DNA of 64,000 nt from Streptomyces sp. NBC_00250 (GTDB lineage Bacteria > Actinomycetota > Actinomycetes > Streptomycetales > Streptomycetaceae). Made by a program: the position numbers and the translations under genes. Within the stretch, counting starts at the first letter, position 1. Each line of letters begins with the position of its first letter. The notes below the pieces were generated by a model, which worked only from the letters and a program-made list of their open reading frames with translations, was not told where the DNA came from and made no database searches. Of this stretch, positions 22,355 to 30,361 are shown one piece after another. The DNA is taken from positions 3,101,501 through 3,165,500 of the forward strand of contig NZ_CP108088.1 of NCBI RefSeq assembly GCF_036192275.1. The letters are read 5' to 3'.

Positions 22355-23656
22355 TTACTCCCCTTCAACACGCATGATGCTGGCGACACCGCGCACGGTG
22401 TCGAGCTTGCGCAGCGCCTCGACGGTCCCGGAAAGGGCTGCGTCGGGCGCGCGGTGGGTGACGACGACGAGGGAGGCCTCGCCGAATCCGTCTTGTCGAC
22501 CTTGCTGGCGCACCGTATCGATGGATACGCCGTGCTCGGCGAAGACCGTCGCGACCTGGGCGAGGACGCCCGGCTTGTCGGCCACGTCGAGGCTGATGTG
22601 GTACCGCGTGACGACCTCGCCCATGGAGCTCACGGGCAGCTGGGTGTACGCGGACTCGCCGGGGCCGTTGGCCTCGTTGAGCTTGTTGCGGCACACGGCG
22701 ACCAGGTCGCCGAGGACGGCCGACGCGGTCGGGGCGCCGCCGGCGCCGGGGCCGTAGAACATGAGCTGACCGGCCGCCTCGGCCTCGACGAAGACCGCGT
22801 TGTACGCCTCGCGGACGGAGGCGAGCGGGTGGCTCAGCGGGATCATCGCCGGGTGCACGCGCGCGGTGACCGAGCCGCCGTCGGCGGCGCGCTCGCAGAT
22901 GGCGAGCAGCTTGATGGTGCAGCCCATCTGCTTGGCGGAGGCGAAGTCGGCGGCGGTGACCTCGGTCATGCCCTCGCGGTAGACGTCGTCGAGGCGCACG
23001 CGCGTGTGGAAGGCGATTCCGGCGAGGATGGCGGCCTTGGCGGCGGCGTCGAAGCCCTCGACGTCGGCGGTCGGGTCGGCCTCGGCGTACCCGAGGGCGG
23101 TGGCCTCGTCGAGCGCCTCGGAGTAGCCGGCTCCGGACGTGTCCATCTTGTCGAGGATGAAGTTCGTCGTGCCGTTGACGATGCCCATGACGCGGTTGAT
23201 CTTGTCGCCGGCGAGGGACTCGCGCAGCGGCCGGACCAGCGGGATGGCGCCGGCGACGGCGGCCTCGTAGTAGAGGTCCTGGCCGTGCTCCTCGGCGGCG
23301 GCGTAGAGGGCCGCGCCGTCCTGGGCGAGCAGCGCCTTGTTCGCCGAGACGACGGAGGCGCCGTGCTCGAACGCGGTGGTGATGAGGGTGCGGGCCGGCT
23401 CGACCCCGCCGATGACCTCGACGATGACGTCGATGTCCCCCCGTTTGACCAGCGCGGTGGCGTCGGTGGTGATCAGCTCGGGAGCGATTCCCTCACGGAC
23501 CTTGTCCGGGCGGCGGACCGCCACGCCGGCGAGCTCGACCGGTGCGCCGATGCGCGCGGCGAGGTCGTCGGCGTGCGTCGTCATGATGCGCGCCACCTCT
23601 GAGCCGACCACTCCACAGCCCAGCAGCGCCACCTTCAGCGGACGCGTACGCATCAT
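22355..23656 (-). CDS. hom: Homoserine dehydrogenase
   Basis: NAD(P)H enzyme (433 aa) that reduces aspartate semialdehyde to homoserine. The Rossmann motif is LLGCGVVGSEV, the catalytic domain shows GIVNGTTNFILDKM and ALGYAEADPTADVEGFDAAAKAAILA, and residues of about 350-430 form an ACT domain (VADKPGVLAQVATVFAEHGVSIDTV), which in this family allows threonine feedback control. Two ATGs stand side by side; the first has AAGAGG close upstream. It is adjacent to thrC and lies 134 bases from lysA. Confidence 0.96.
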   Translation of the reverse strand: MMRTRPLKVALLGCGVVGSEVARIMTTHADDLAARIGAPVELAGVAVRRPDKVREGIAPELITTDATALVKRGDIDVIVEVIGGVEPARTLITTAFEHGASVVSANKALLAQDGAALYAAAEEHGQDLYYEAAVAGAIPLVRPLRESLAGDKINRVMGIVNGTTNFILDKMDTSGAGYSEALDEATALGYAEADPTADVEGFDAAAKAAILAGIAFHTRVRLDDVYREGMTEVTAADFASAKQMGCTIKLLAICERAADGGSVTARVHPAMIPLSHPLASVREAYNAVFVEAEAAGQLMFYGPGAGGAPTASAVLGDLVAVCRNKLNEANGPGESAYTQLPVSSMGEVVTRYHISLDVADKPGVLAQVATVFAEHGVSIDTVRQQGRQDGFGEASLVVVTHRAPDAALSGTVEALRKLDTVRGVASIMRVEGE

Positions 23657-23677
23657 CCGACCTCTTTCTCGTACTAC

Positions 23678-23798
23678 TTCGTATCTCTACGGTTTCGTAT
23701 CTCTACGCGGAACCAGTCTCACTCACCGGACGAGGGATTCAGCCCCTAGTCCGGATCCTGAGACATCTATTTCATCACTCGACTATTTCATCACCCGA
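23678..23798. repeat. Short direct repeats between hom and lysA
   Basis: Two pairs lie in the 134-base gap: TTCGTATCTCTACG at 23678-23691 and 23695-23708 (17-bp spacing), and CTATTTCATCACYCGA at 23767-23782 and 23783-23798 (16-bp spacing, reaching into the lysA stop). The region is the hom leader and is unusually A+T-rich, so the hom-thrC promoter is probably here. Confidence 0.55.
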
Positions 23799-25182
23799 CG
23801 TCGAGACGCAGGAGATCTTCCTCCGTCTCACGCCGGACGATCACCCGGGCCTCGCCGTCACGAACGGCGACGACGGGCGGCCGGAGCGCGTGGTTGTAGT
23901 TGCTGGCCATGGAGCGGCAGTACGCACCGGTGGCCGGCACGGCGATGAGGTCGCCGGGCGCCAGGTCCGAGGGGAGGAAGGCGTCCCGTACGACGATGTC
24001 GCCGCTCTCGCAGTGCTTGCCGACGACCCGGGAGAGCATGGGCGCGGCGTCGCTGGTCCGCGAGACGAGGTTGACGCTGTACTCGGCGTCGTACAGCGCG
24101 GTGCGGATGTTGTCCGACATGCCGCCGTCGACACTCACGTACGTCCGCAGCCCTTCGAGCGGCTTGATGGTGCCGACCCGGTAGAGCGTGAAGGCGGTGG
24201 GCCCGACGATGGCGCGCCCCGGCTCGACGGAGATGCGAGGCGTTGCGAGCCCGGCGGCCTCGCACTCCCGCGTCACGATCTCGCTCAGCGCCTTCGCGAT
24301 CTCGTGCGGCTCGCGCGGGTCGTCCTCGGAGGTGTACGCGATGCCGAGACCGCCGCCGAGGTCGATCTCGGGCAGCTCGACCCCGTGCTCGTCACGGACC
24401 TCGGCGAGCAGCTGGACGACCCGCCGCGCGGACACCTCGAAGCCGGCCATGTCGAAGATCTGCGAGCCGATGTGCGAGTGAATGCCGATGAGCTCGAGAC
24501 CGTCGAGCTTCAGCGCCCGGCGCACGGCCTCGGCGGCCTGTCCCCCGGCGAGCGCGATGCCGAACTTCTGGTCCTCGTGCGCGGTGGCGATGAACTCGTG
24601 CGTGTGGGCCTCGACGCCGACGGTCACCCGGATCTGCACGCGCTGGCGCTTGCCGAGCCCCTGAGCGATGTGGGCGACGCGAACGATCTCCTGGAAGGAG
24701 TCGAGAACGATCCGCCCCACGCCGACCTCGACGGCCGTACGGATCTCCTCCTCGCTCTTGTTGTTGCCGTGGAAGGCGATGCGCTCGGCGGGCATCCCGG
24801 CGGAGAGGGCGGTGGTGAGCTCGCCGCCGGAGCACACGTCCAGGTTCAGCCCCTCCTCCTTGAGCCACCGCACGACGGCCCGGGAGAGGAACGCCTTCCC
24901 CGCGTAGAACACGTCGGCGTCCTTGCCGAAGGCCTCGGCCCAGGCGCGGCAGCGCGCCCGGAAGTCGGTCTCGTCGAGGAAGTAGGCGGGGGTCCCGAAC
25001 TCCTCGGCGAGGTCGGTCACGCTCAGCCCGCCGACGGTGACGACCCCGTGCTCGTCCCGCTCGACGGTCCGGGACCACACCTTGGGGTCGAGGACGTTGA
25101 GGTCGGCGGCGGGCGCGGTGTAGTGGCCTTCGGGGAGGACGTCGGCGTGGCGAGGGCCTGCGGGATGGGCGGAACGACTCAT
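23791..25182 (-). CDS. lysA: Diaminopimelate decarboxylase
   Basis: PLP enzyme (463 aa) that converts meso-diaminopimelate to lysine. The PLP lysine is in [15 protein letters not shown], the [10 protein letters not shown] segment is typical of LysA, and the C-terminal substrate loop includes [11 protein letters not shown] and [16 protein letters not shown] at 25182 follows a GAAAGAG site and lies 12 bases after nrtL, with which it is probably cotranscribed. Confidence 0.96.
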   Translation of the reverse strand: MSRSAHPAGPRHADVLPEGHYTAPAADLNVLDPKVWSRTVERDEHGVVTVGGLSVTDLAEEFGTPAYFLDETDFRARCRAWAEAFGKDADVFYAGKAFLSRAVVRWLKEEGLNLDVCSGGELTTALSAGMPAERIAFHGNNKSEEEIRTAVEVGVGRIVLDSFQEIVRVAHIAQGLGKRQRVQIRVTVGVEAHTHEFIATAHEDQKFGIALAGGQAAEAVRRALKLDGLELIGIHSHIGSQIFDMAGFEVSARRVVQLLAEVRDEHGVELPEIDLGGGLGIAYTSEDDPREPHEIAKALSEIVTRECEAAGLATPRISVEPGRAIVGPTAFTLYRVGTIKPLEGLRTYVSVDGGMSDNIRTALYDAEYSVNLVSRTSDAAPMLSRVVGKHCESGDIVVRDAFLPSDLAPGDLIAVPATGAYCRSMASNYNHALRPPVVAVRDGEARVIVRRETEEDLLRLDVG

Positions 25183-25194
25183 GTCAGAACTCTT

Positions 25195-26217
25195 TCAAAT
25201 CCGTTCGGGTGCGCTGATGCCGAGCACGGAGAGGCCACCGGCGAGCACCGTCCCGGCGGCTTCGGCGAGCGCGAGCCGGGAACGGTGGGCGGCCGAGGGT
25301 TTCTCGTCGCCGAGCGGCAGAACGGTGTGCTGGAACGCGAGCAGCGCGTCGGCGGTGGCTTCCAGGTGCCGGGCGACCCGGTCGGGGGCGCGGTGGCGAG
25401 CGGCGGCGAGAAGAACGACGGGGTGGTCGCGGAGGACGCCGAGAAGTTCGGGTGCGTGGAGGGGCGCATCGTGCTCGTACACCGGAACGACACCGAGCTG
25501 CCGCCCGTTGACGAGCAGCCTCCGCACCCGGGAGTACGCGTACCGGACGCGGAAGAGCGAGTTGCGCTCGTGCTGCACGAGAAGGGGAGGCCCGTCGAGG
25601 GGCCGGTCCTGGGGCGAGGGCCGGAGCAGCGCCCAGCGAGCGGCGTCGACACCGAGGACTTCGCCCTGGTGGGCGCCGGGGTGCACATGGATCCGCTCGA
25701 CCCGCTCGACGCTCTCGCCCCGCTCGTCGTCGGACGGTCCGGAGAACCCGGCGAACCCGGCGTCGGCGCCTTGCGACCGAAGGAGCCGGACGACGGTCTC
25801 GGTGACGAGCAGGGCCCGCGACTCTGTCAGGTCGGGCGGACCGGCGAAACGGACGGTGGTCCCGGCGAGCGCGTCACTGCTCCCGTACGAGTCCCCGGCC
25901 TCGCGGACGGCCCGTACGAGCTCGGCGTCGGCGTCGCGCCGAAGGGAGAAGTTCAGGAATCCGGGCCCGGTGATCACGACCTCGCGAAGCCCGGGAGCGT
26001 CACGGAGACGCTCCTCCAGGATCCCGGCGACATCGAGGGCGGGACGCCCGGCGGACCGGGCGAGGGAGAGCGCGATGCTGCTGGCGTACTCCCCGGCACC
26101 ACCGGGCCGAGCACGCTCGACCTTGACCGTCGGGGGTACGTCGACCCGCAGCGCACCGTCGTCGACCGCACGGCGCACGGCGTGCAGCACGGTGAGGGAG
26201 AGGTCCGCGGGGGTCAC
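25195..26217 (-). CDS. nrtL: Arginyl-tRNA-synthetase-like protein without catalytic core (NrtL type)
   Basis: A 340-residue protein built from the two ends of an arginyl-tRNA synthetase. Residues 1-95 resemble the ArgRS N-terminal tRNA-binding domain (VERARPGGAGEYASSIALSLARSAGRPALDVAGILEERL ... VVITGPGFLNFSL). The HIGH and KMSKS catalytic parts are absent. Residues of about 225-340 form a DALR-type anticodon-binding domain ending YEFL-like as SVLGISAPERI. It cannot charge tRNA by the normal route and may bind tRNA-Arg or act in regulation. It is upstream of lysA, and tRNA-Arg(CCG) lies 1 kb away. Confidence 0.85.
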   Translation of the reverse strand: MTPADLSLTVLHAVRRAVDDGALRVDVPPTVKVERARPGGAGEYASSIALSLARSAGRPALDVAGILEERLRDAPGLREVVITGPGFLNFSLRRDADAELVRAVREAGDSYGSSDALAGTTVRFAGPPDLTESRALLVTETVVRLLRSQGADAGFAGFSGPSDDERGESVERVERIHVHPGAHQGEVLGVDAARWALLRPSPQDRPLDGPPLLVQHERNSLFRVRYAYSRVRRLLVNGRQLGVVPVYEHDAPLHAPELLGVLRDHPVVLLAAARHRAPDRVARHLEATADALLAFQHTVLPLGDEKPSAAHRSRLALAEAAGTVLAGGLSVLGISAPERI

Positions 26218-26272
26218 GGGACAAGCCTAGGGGAGGAGGGGGGGCCTCACGCGAACCGGTTTCGCGATGCGG

Positions 26273-26408
26273 GCACCTGGGCGAGGAGAGGCTCGGCCCG
26301 GTGGGGGCACGTGGGCGAGGAGAGGCTCGGCCCGGTGCGGGCACGTGGGCGAGGAGAGGCTCGGCCCGGTGGGGGCACGTGGGCGAGGAGAGGCTCGGCT
26401 CGGTGCGG
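26273..26408. repeat. Four tandem 34-bp repeats upstream of nrtL
   Basis: Units begin at 26273, 26307, 26341 and 26375, exactly 34 bp apart, and are nearly identical (GCACGTGGGCGAGGAGAGGC is the first part of the unit). A degenerate G-rich continuation with CGGGCCGGGCTCAGTGGTG-like pieces runs to about 26590. The array fills the 351-base gap between nrtL and the response regulator, which has no other gene. It is a minisatellite-like expansion; each unit contains CACGTG, a six-base palindrome. Confidence 0.85.
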
Positions 26409-26568
26409 GCGGAACTCGGCGGGGGCAGTGCGGGGGAGGACGGCGCGGAGGGGCCGGGCTCAGTGGTCCGGGGCCGGCTCGGCGGTGCGGATCGACTCCG
26501 CGGTGCGGGCCGGCTCGGTGACGCGGGCCGGGCTCAGTGGTGCACAGGCCGGGGTGCGAGGGCCGGGC

Positions 26569-27063
26569 TCATTGGTGCGGGCCGGTGGTGCTCCCGGCGT
26601 GTCGGGGGTCTGGCCGGCCGTCGACTGCGGCCGGCTCCTCTCCCCCGTCCGGCCCGTCCGGCCCGGCCGCCTCCGGCCGCTCGCGCCGCTCGCGGTGCAT
26701 CAACTGACGTACGACGCGCACGAGCTCGGAGGGCTCGAAGGGCTTGGCGAGGAAGGCGTCGACGCCGGAGGCGGCCCCACCGGAGACCTCGTGCTCACCG
26801 CAGGCGCTGATGATCGCGACCGGCAGATGACTGGTCCGCGGATCGGCACGTAGCCGCTCGGCCGTCTTGATCCCGTCCAAGCGGGGCATGACGACGTCCA
26901 GGGTGACGACATCAGGACGAACCCGATGTACGACATCCAGACACTCGGCACCATCGGCCGCGGTCACGACCTCGAACCCCTCGAGTTCGAGATTGACCCT
27001 GATCAACTGCCGGATCACCTTGTTGTCGTCGACAACGAGCACCCGACCGGACACGCCTGACAC
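26569..27063 (-). CDS. Orphan single-domain response regulator
   Basis: About 164 residues. The receiver domain is complete: acidic pair in VLVVDDNK, phospho-acceptor aspartate in VVTLDVVMPRLDG, the switch Ser in AIISACGE and the invariant lysine in AFLAKPFEP. No DNA-binding domain follows; the C-terminal 45 residues are P/G/D/E-rich and probably disordered. No sensor kinase is adjacent. The start is uncertain: GTG at 27063 and GTG at 27054 are both possible and neither has a strong ribosome site. It is transcribed away from tRNA-Arg. The output partner is unknown. Confidence 0.85.
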   Translation of the reverse strand: MSGVSGRVLVVDDNKVIRQLIRVNLELEGFEVVTAADGAECLDVVHRVRPDVVTLDVVMPRLDGIKTAERLRADPRTSHLPVAIISACGEHEVSGGAASGVDAFLAKPFEPSELVRVVRQLMHRERRERPEAAGPDGPDGGEEPAAVDGRPDPRHAGSTTGPHQ

Positions 27064-27223
27064 ACGAACGAGAGTAGGCCGCCCCGAACGGCTGCGTCCG
27101 GGTTTTACCCACTTCTGACCCGTGCGGGGGACCCAGCCCCTGGTGACACCCCGGAAATACCTGTTCACAGCCACTCCCACAGAGCTGGTAGGGTTCTACC
27201 CGTCGCCGCCGAACGCGGCGGAC

Positions 27224-27295
27224 GCCCCCGTAGCTCAGGGGATAGAGCAACGGCCTCCGGAGCCGTGTGCGCAGGTTCGAATCCTGCCGGGGGCA
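27224..27295 (+). tRNA. tRNA-Arg (anticodon CCG)
   Basis: The 72-nt cloverleaf is complete: acceptor GCCCCCG with CGGGGGC, D-stem from TAGCTCAG, anticodon arm ACGGC-CTCCGGA-GCCGT with CCG at 27257-27259, and T arm GCAGGTTCGAATCCTGC. Discriminator base is A and CCA is not encoded. A possible TAGGGT -10 at 27189 lies upstream. The 3' half is the left attachment site of the integrated element, and the element restores the full gene. Confidence 0.97.
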
Positions 27296-27297
27296 CT
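27254..27297 (+). other. Left attachment site (attL core)
   Basis: 44 bases from the anticodon loop to two bases past the tRNA-Arg 3' end. The copy at 44528-44571 differs at one base only (C27270 against T44544). Integration at the anticodon-loop side of a tRNA is typical for tyrosine integrases of this class. Confidence 0.93.
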
Positions 27298-27348
27298 CCA
27301 GCCCGGACAGCGTGATCAAGACGCTGACCTGCTGAAGTGCCGAAGATG

Positions 27349-27383
27349 AAGGGCCGGACTCAGTCTCACTGAGTCCGGCCCTT
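27349..27383 (+). terminator. Terminator after tRNA-Arg, supplied by the element
   Basis: AAGGGCCGGACTCAG (27349-27363) pairs perfectly with 27369-27383 around a TCTCA loop, followed by CTTCGTTGT. It ends the tRNA transcript and shields the element's first gene. Confidence 0.88.
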
Positions 27384-27404
27384 CTTCGTTGTCTGGCACT
27401 GGTC

Positions 27405-27424
27405 GCGCGTGAGTGGCGCGTGAC
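27405..27424 (+). promoter_or_regulatory. Candidate integrase arm-type sites, left end
   Basis: Two direct repeats GCGCGTGAG (27405-27413) and GCGCGTGAC (27416-27424) are 11 bp apart, about 110 bases inside attL. The same repeat, orientation and spacing occur inside attR, which is the pattern expected of integrase or excisionase arm sites. Confidence 0.6.
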
Positions 27425-27524
27425 CACCCCACCCACTACACGCTCCCGACGCAACACCCGCGCAGGGGGCAGCCCTCCACTACCCTTCCCTGCTCAGGCC
27501 GTTGACGTGCACGCCGGGGGGACC

Positions 27525-28337
27525 ATGGCCAGCTCATCGCCACTACTGACTATCGACCAGCGCATTATTGAACTGGAAGCCGAAGTTTCGGCTACGCACT
27601 TCTCCAAAAGATGGGCCCTTGCCTGGATCGGCCTTGGTAACCCTCTCTTGATCGGCGCAATCGTAGCCGGAAATATGCTGATCGACTTCTCCAAGCCGGG
27701 CAGCGGGCGACCCGCACTGAACACTCTCGGGACGATCGTAACGATCATATCGATCCTCCTTTCCGTGGCATTCTGGAATGTCAACCGGTCCTTCGAGCGC
27801 GCCAAGACCGTCGAGCTGCTACAAGCTCAAGCAGAACGGAGATCTCTCGAAGTCGCCACGGAAACTGAAGCAGCCACGTCTCAACCATTCCAGGAGTATT
27901 ATCGCTCCATTCCGGATCTTCGCGACGAGTACAGGAAGAGCGCGGAGAGGTATCGCAGCCGCCACAATCTATTCCAACTCACAGTGATCGTCGGGTCTAT
28001 CCTCACATCCGTCAGCACGACAGCCGCTGCCGAGCAGGGCATCTGGAGCTGGATCGCTGTCGGCCTAAGCGCCCTAGTAAGCATCTCGGCCGGAGTCATT
28101 GCCTACTTTAAGTTTCGTGAACGCAGCCTAAATCTTCAGCAGACCGCGGACTCGATAGATCAGGAAGTGCAGGCTTACAGCCTCAGGATTCGGCGCTACA
28201 GAAATCTTGCACCCGACGAAGCATCTTCGGCCTTCGCAGAAGAGCTCGAAAGAATTCGAGAAGAGCAAAGAAAGAAGGAGCTTCAGCTGGAACAGCCACC
28301 GGAGGCCGTTTCACAGCAGAGGCCCCATTCTCTCTAG
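27525..28337 (+). CDS. SLATT/DUF4231-like membrane protein (element cargo)
   Basis: A 270-residue protein with two pairs of membrane helices, about residues 34-56 and 67-84, then 155-176 and 184-205. Helical, charged segments lie between and after them (ending ELERIREEQRKKELQLEQ). This resembles the SLATT/DUF4231 group, predicted membrane effectors often found with nucleotide-signalling or defence genes; the assignment is by topology and pattern. ATG at 27525 follows GGGGGGA; a start at 27420 would overlap the candidate arm sites. Codon use is less GC-biased than in neighbours, so it is recent cargo. It is the only element gene between attL and int, and it points away from attL towards int. 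Confidence 0.65.
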   Translation: MASSSPLLTIDQRIIELEAEVSATHFSKRWALAWIGLGNPLLIGAIVAGNMLIDFSKPGSGRPALNTLGTIVTIISILLSVAFWNVNRSFERAKTVELLQAQAERRSLEVATETEAATSQPFQEYYRSIPDLRDEYRKSAERYRSRHNLFQLTVIVGSILTSVSTTAAAEQGIWSWIAVGLSALVSISAGVIAYFKFRERSLNLQQTADSIDQEVQAYSLRIRRYRNLAPDEASSAFAEELERIREEQRKKELQLEQPPEAVSQQRPHSL

Positions 28338-28376
28338 CCACCTAGCTCTATCACGGTCATTGAGATCGCCATCGAT

Positions 28377-29840
28377 TCAGCGTGCCACCCAACCCATACC
28401 CTCGTCGATCTTCCTGTTGTATCGATCCTCTTGGCCGTCAAGGCAGCCCTCGTACCTACGGTGAATAACCTCCGGCGAGTTTCCCGCCCGGCGGGCGACC
28501 TCAGCCACCGGAACTCCGGCATTGAGCCAGTTCGTGATGCACGTGTGCCTGAGGTCGTACGGCCTGTGCGCCAATGGGGAGTCGACCTTTTCGGATGGGA
28601 GAGCGAGCGGGCGGGCCTCCTGCCAGACCCTCCAGTAGCTGGAGGTCCCGAGGACCCCGCCACGCTCATTTGCGAAGAGCCGGCCATCCTTTGCCACGCC
28701 GAACTCCGCTATGTGGGCGCGGAGCATCATGACCAGGAGGGGCGGGATCGGGACCGGGCGATCCGCCTTCGGCGCCCGGGACTTGAGACCGCGCTTATCG
28801 TGGCGTTCCCCCGAGTCCGTCCACCTCTTTCCGGACACCGGGCGGGTCTCCCTCAGCGTGAGGGTTCCCCATCCGGTGTCGGGGAGGTGGCAGTCCTTCT
28901 CTCTGAGACCGACGGCCTCGGCCGGCCTCATCGCCGCGTAGAGCTGGCAGGCAAAGAACGCGACCAGGCGGCGACCGCGGTTGCGGTGGACGGAGCCTAC
29001 GTACGAGACCGCCGTCAGCAGCTCGGCACCCTGGACGGGGTTCACCAGAACTCGGGGGTCGACGACGTCGCCCTTCGTGGGACCAGAGCGCTTGAGTCCG
29101 TGGAGCGGGTTCTCCTCCAGATACCCGCACTCGATCGCATACTCCATCGCCGTGTTAAAGCCGCGACGCCGGCGCTTGTACGTCTCCCCCGCCGCCGGAG
29201 TGTCGTCCAGCTTGAAGGAAAGCCGGTACTGCACATCCCGGACCACCTTCGGGTCCATGAGGGCCGACAGCCGGAGCGAACGGTGCTGAAGCCACTGGCA
29301 GGCCACAGCCAGCTCGCGCGGCGGGTCCTCCTCATCGTGCGCCGGAACGACCGCCCACCGCATCGCGAGTCGGATCTCCTCCGGCTGCGGCGCCTTCTTC
29401 CCAGCCTCCGCCATCGCGAGCGCCACCGTAGCGAGACTGTCGGCGAGGCCTTCCCGCGTCTTGGCCGCCGCCGTGCGCCAGCGGCTCGCCATGTACTCGC
29501 GGCTGAACTCCCACCACGACGGGTCGGGGCGCTGGTTCTCCTTCGCGGCCGCGGCCCGGAGTTCGGACTCCGGGAGCCCGGTCTCGGCATCGAAAGCTTC
29601 GCCCTTTCGCATCGCCTGCCACAGTTCGGAGCGGCGGCTCTCGGCGAGGGTGACCGTGGCGAAGCTGGCCGTCTTCACCCGGCCGGCGACCTTCCAACGG
29701 AGTTGGTACGGAGCCTTCTTGCTGCGTACCTGGCTGACCTTCCACACCCTGACGTCGGTGGAGAGTGTGGCGGCTTCGGAAACGGGCGGGCGCCCACTGT
29801 TGTGGGCGCCCGTCGTCGTGCTGGTCTTGCGGTGGGTCAC
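28377..29840 (-). CDS. int: Tyrosine recombinase integrase
   Basis: Site-specific recombinase (487 aa) that inserts and, with Xis, excises the element at tRNA-Arg. An N-terminal SAM-like core-binding region is followed by the catalytic domain: first Arg in YAAMRPAEAVGL (near residue 304), HxxR in RPYDLRHTCITNWL (near 430) and the nucleophile Tyr in VIHRRYEGC (near 462). GTG at 29840 overlaps the xis stop (GTGA) and has GGAGGA upstream; the longer frame is a shadow. Confidence 0.95.
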   Translation of the reverse strand: MTHRKTSTTTGAHNSGRPPVSEAATLSTDVRVWKVSQVRSKKAPYQLRWKVAGRVKTASFATVTLAESRRSELWQAMRKGEAFDAETGLPESELRAAAAKENQRPDPSWWEFSREYMASRWRTAAAKTREGLADSLATVALAMAEAGKKAPQPEEIRLAMRWAVVPAHDEEDPPRELAVACQWLQHRSLRLSALMDPKVVRDVQYRLSFKLDDTPAAGETYKRRRRGFNTAMEYAIECGYLEENPLHGLKRSGPTKGDVVDPRVLVNPVQGAELLTAVSYVGSVHRNRGRRLVAFFACQLYAAMRPAEAVGLREKDCHLPDTGWGTLTLRETRPVSGKRWTDSGERHDKRGLKSRAPKADRPVPIPPLLVMMLRAHIAEFGVAKDGRLFANERGGVLGTSSYWRVWQEARPLALPSEKVDSPLAHRPYDLRHTCITNWLNAGVPVAEVARRAGNSPEVIHRRYEGCLDGQEDRYNRKIDEGMGWVAR

Positions 29841-30022
29841 GCTGCGTCCTCCAGGGTCTCGATCCAGCGCTCCAGCTCGGAGCGGCGGATGCGGACGGAG
29901 CCGTTCGGGAGCTTGATCGACCTGGGGCCCTTTTTCAGCTGACGCCACCTGTAGAAGGTCGCGCGGGGTACTCCGATCTCCTCCACGACCTGGTCGATGG
30001 TGAGCATCTCGTCACGCGCCAT
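29837..30022 (-). CDS. xis: Excisionase, MerR/AlpA-type winged HTH
   Basis: A 61-residue DNA-binding protein: MLTIDQVVEEIGVPRATFYRWR forms the helix-turn-helix and KLPNGSVRIRRSELERWIETLE the wing and dimer helix. Such proteins bend attachment-site DNA and direct the integrase to excision. It is translationally coupled to int by a GTGA overlap. Confidence 0.9.
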   Translation of the reverse strand: MARDEMLTIDQVVEEIGVPRATFYRWRQLKKGPRSIKLPNGSVRIRRSELERWIETLEDAA

Positions 30023-30069
30023 GGGCTCGGGTCCTCCTCATCTGGCTGAGCAGTACGGGACTGACGGGC

Positions 30070-30320
30070 GCCGCAAAAACCGCGGAGGCCGCAAATTGCA
30101 GCGGATCTGAGGTCTGACCTGCGGCATTGGGGGTGCGGCGGTGGCTGCCGCAAAAGTCTCGGGAATCGCCACAGAAACCGGTGCCGATGAGTACGGCGGG
30201 ACGACCCAGGAGCCGAGTGCCCATTAGTGCGGATGTTTCAGGGACTTCTGCGGCGACGACGCCGAGGGGCCGCCGCCGCAGGTGGGCGGGGGCGGCCGGG
30301 GTCTTCTGCGGATTCTGCGA
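30070..30320. other. Candidate replication origin with short iterons
   Basis: The 339-base gap between rep and xis has no gene. It contains GCCGCAAA at 30070, 30088 and 30147 and TTCTGCGR at 30246, 30304 and 30313; the second motif is close to the reverse complement of the first (CCGCARAA core). The stretch is richer in A+T runs than the flanking genes. Position beside rep makes it an origin candidate, or a promoter control region for xis-int. Confidence 0.45.
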
Positions 30321-30361
30321 TTTACGCGGCAAGGGGCCAAGGCAGGAGAGCACGCGGTGGC

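Noticed and set aside
26273..26408. CRISPR array
   Set aside because: The 34-bp units abut directly without unique spacers, so this is a tandem repeat. The 33-bp, 25-bp and 17-bp arrays fail for the same reason.
27420..27524. N-terminal extension of the SLATT-like gene
   Set aside because: It would overlap the GCGCGTGA repeats and has no ribosome site; ATG at 27525 is better placed.
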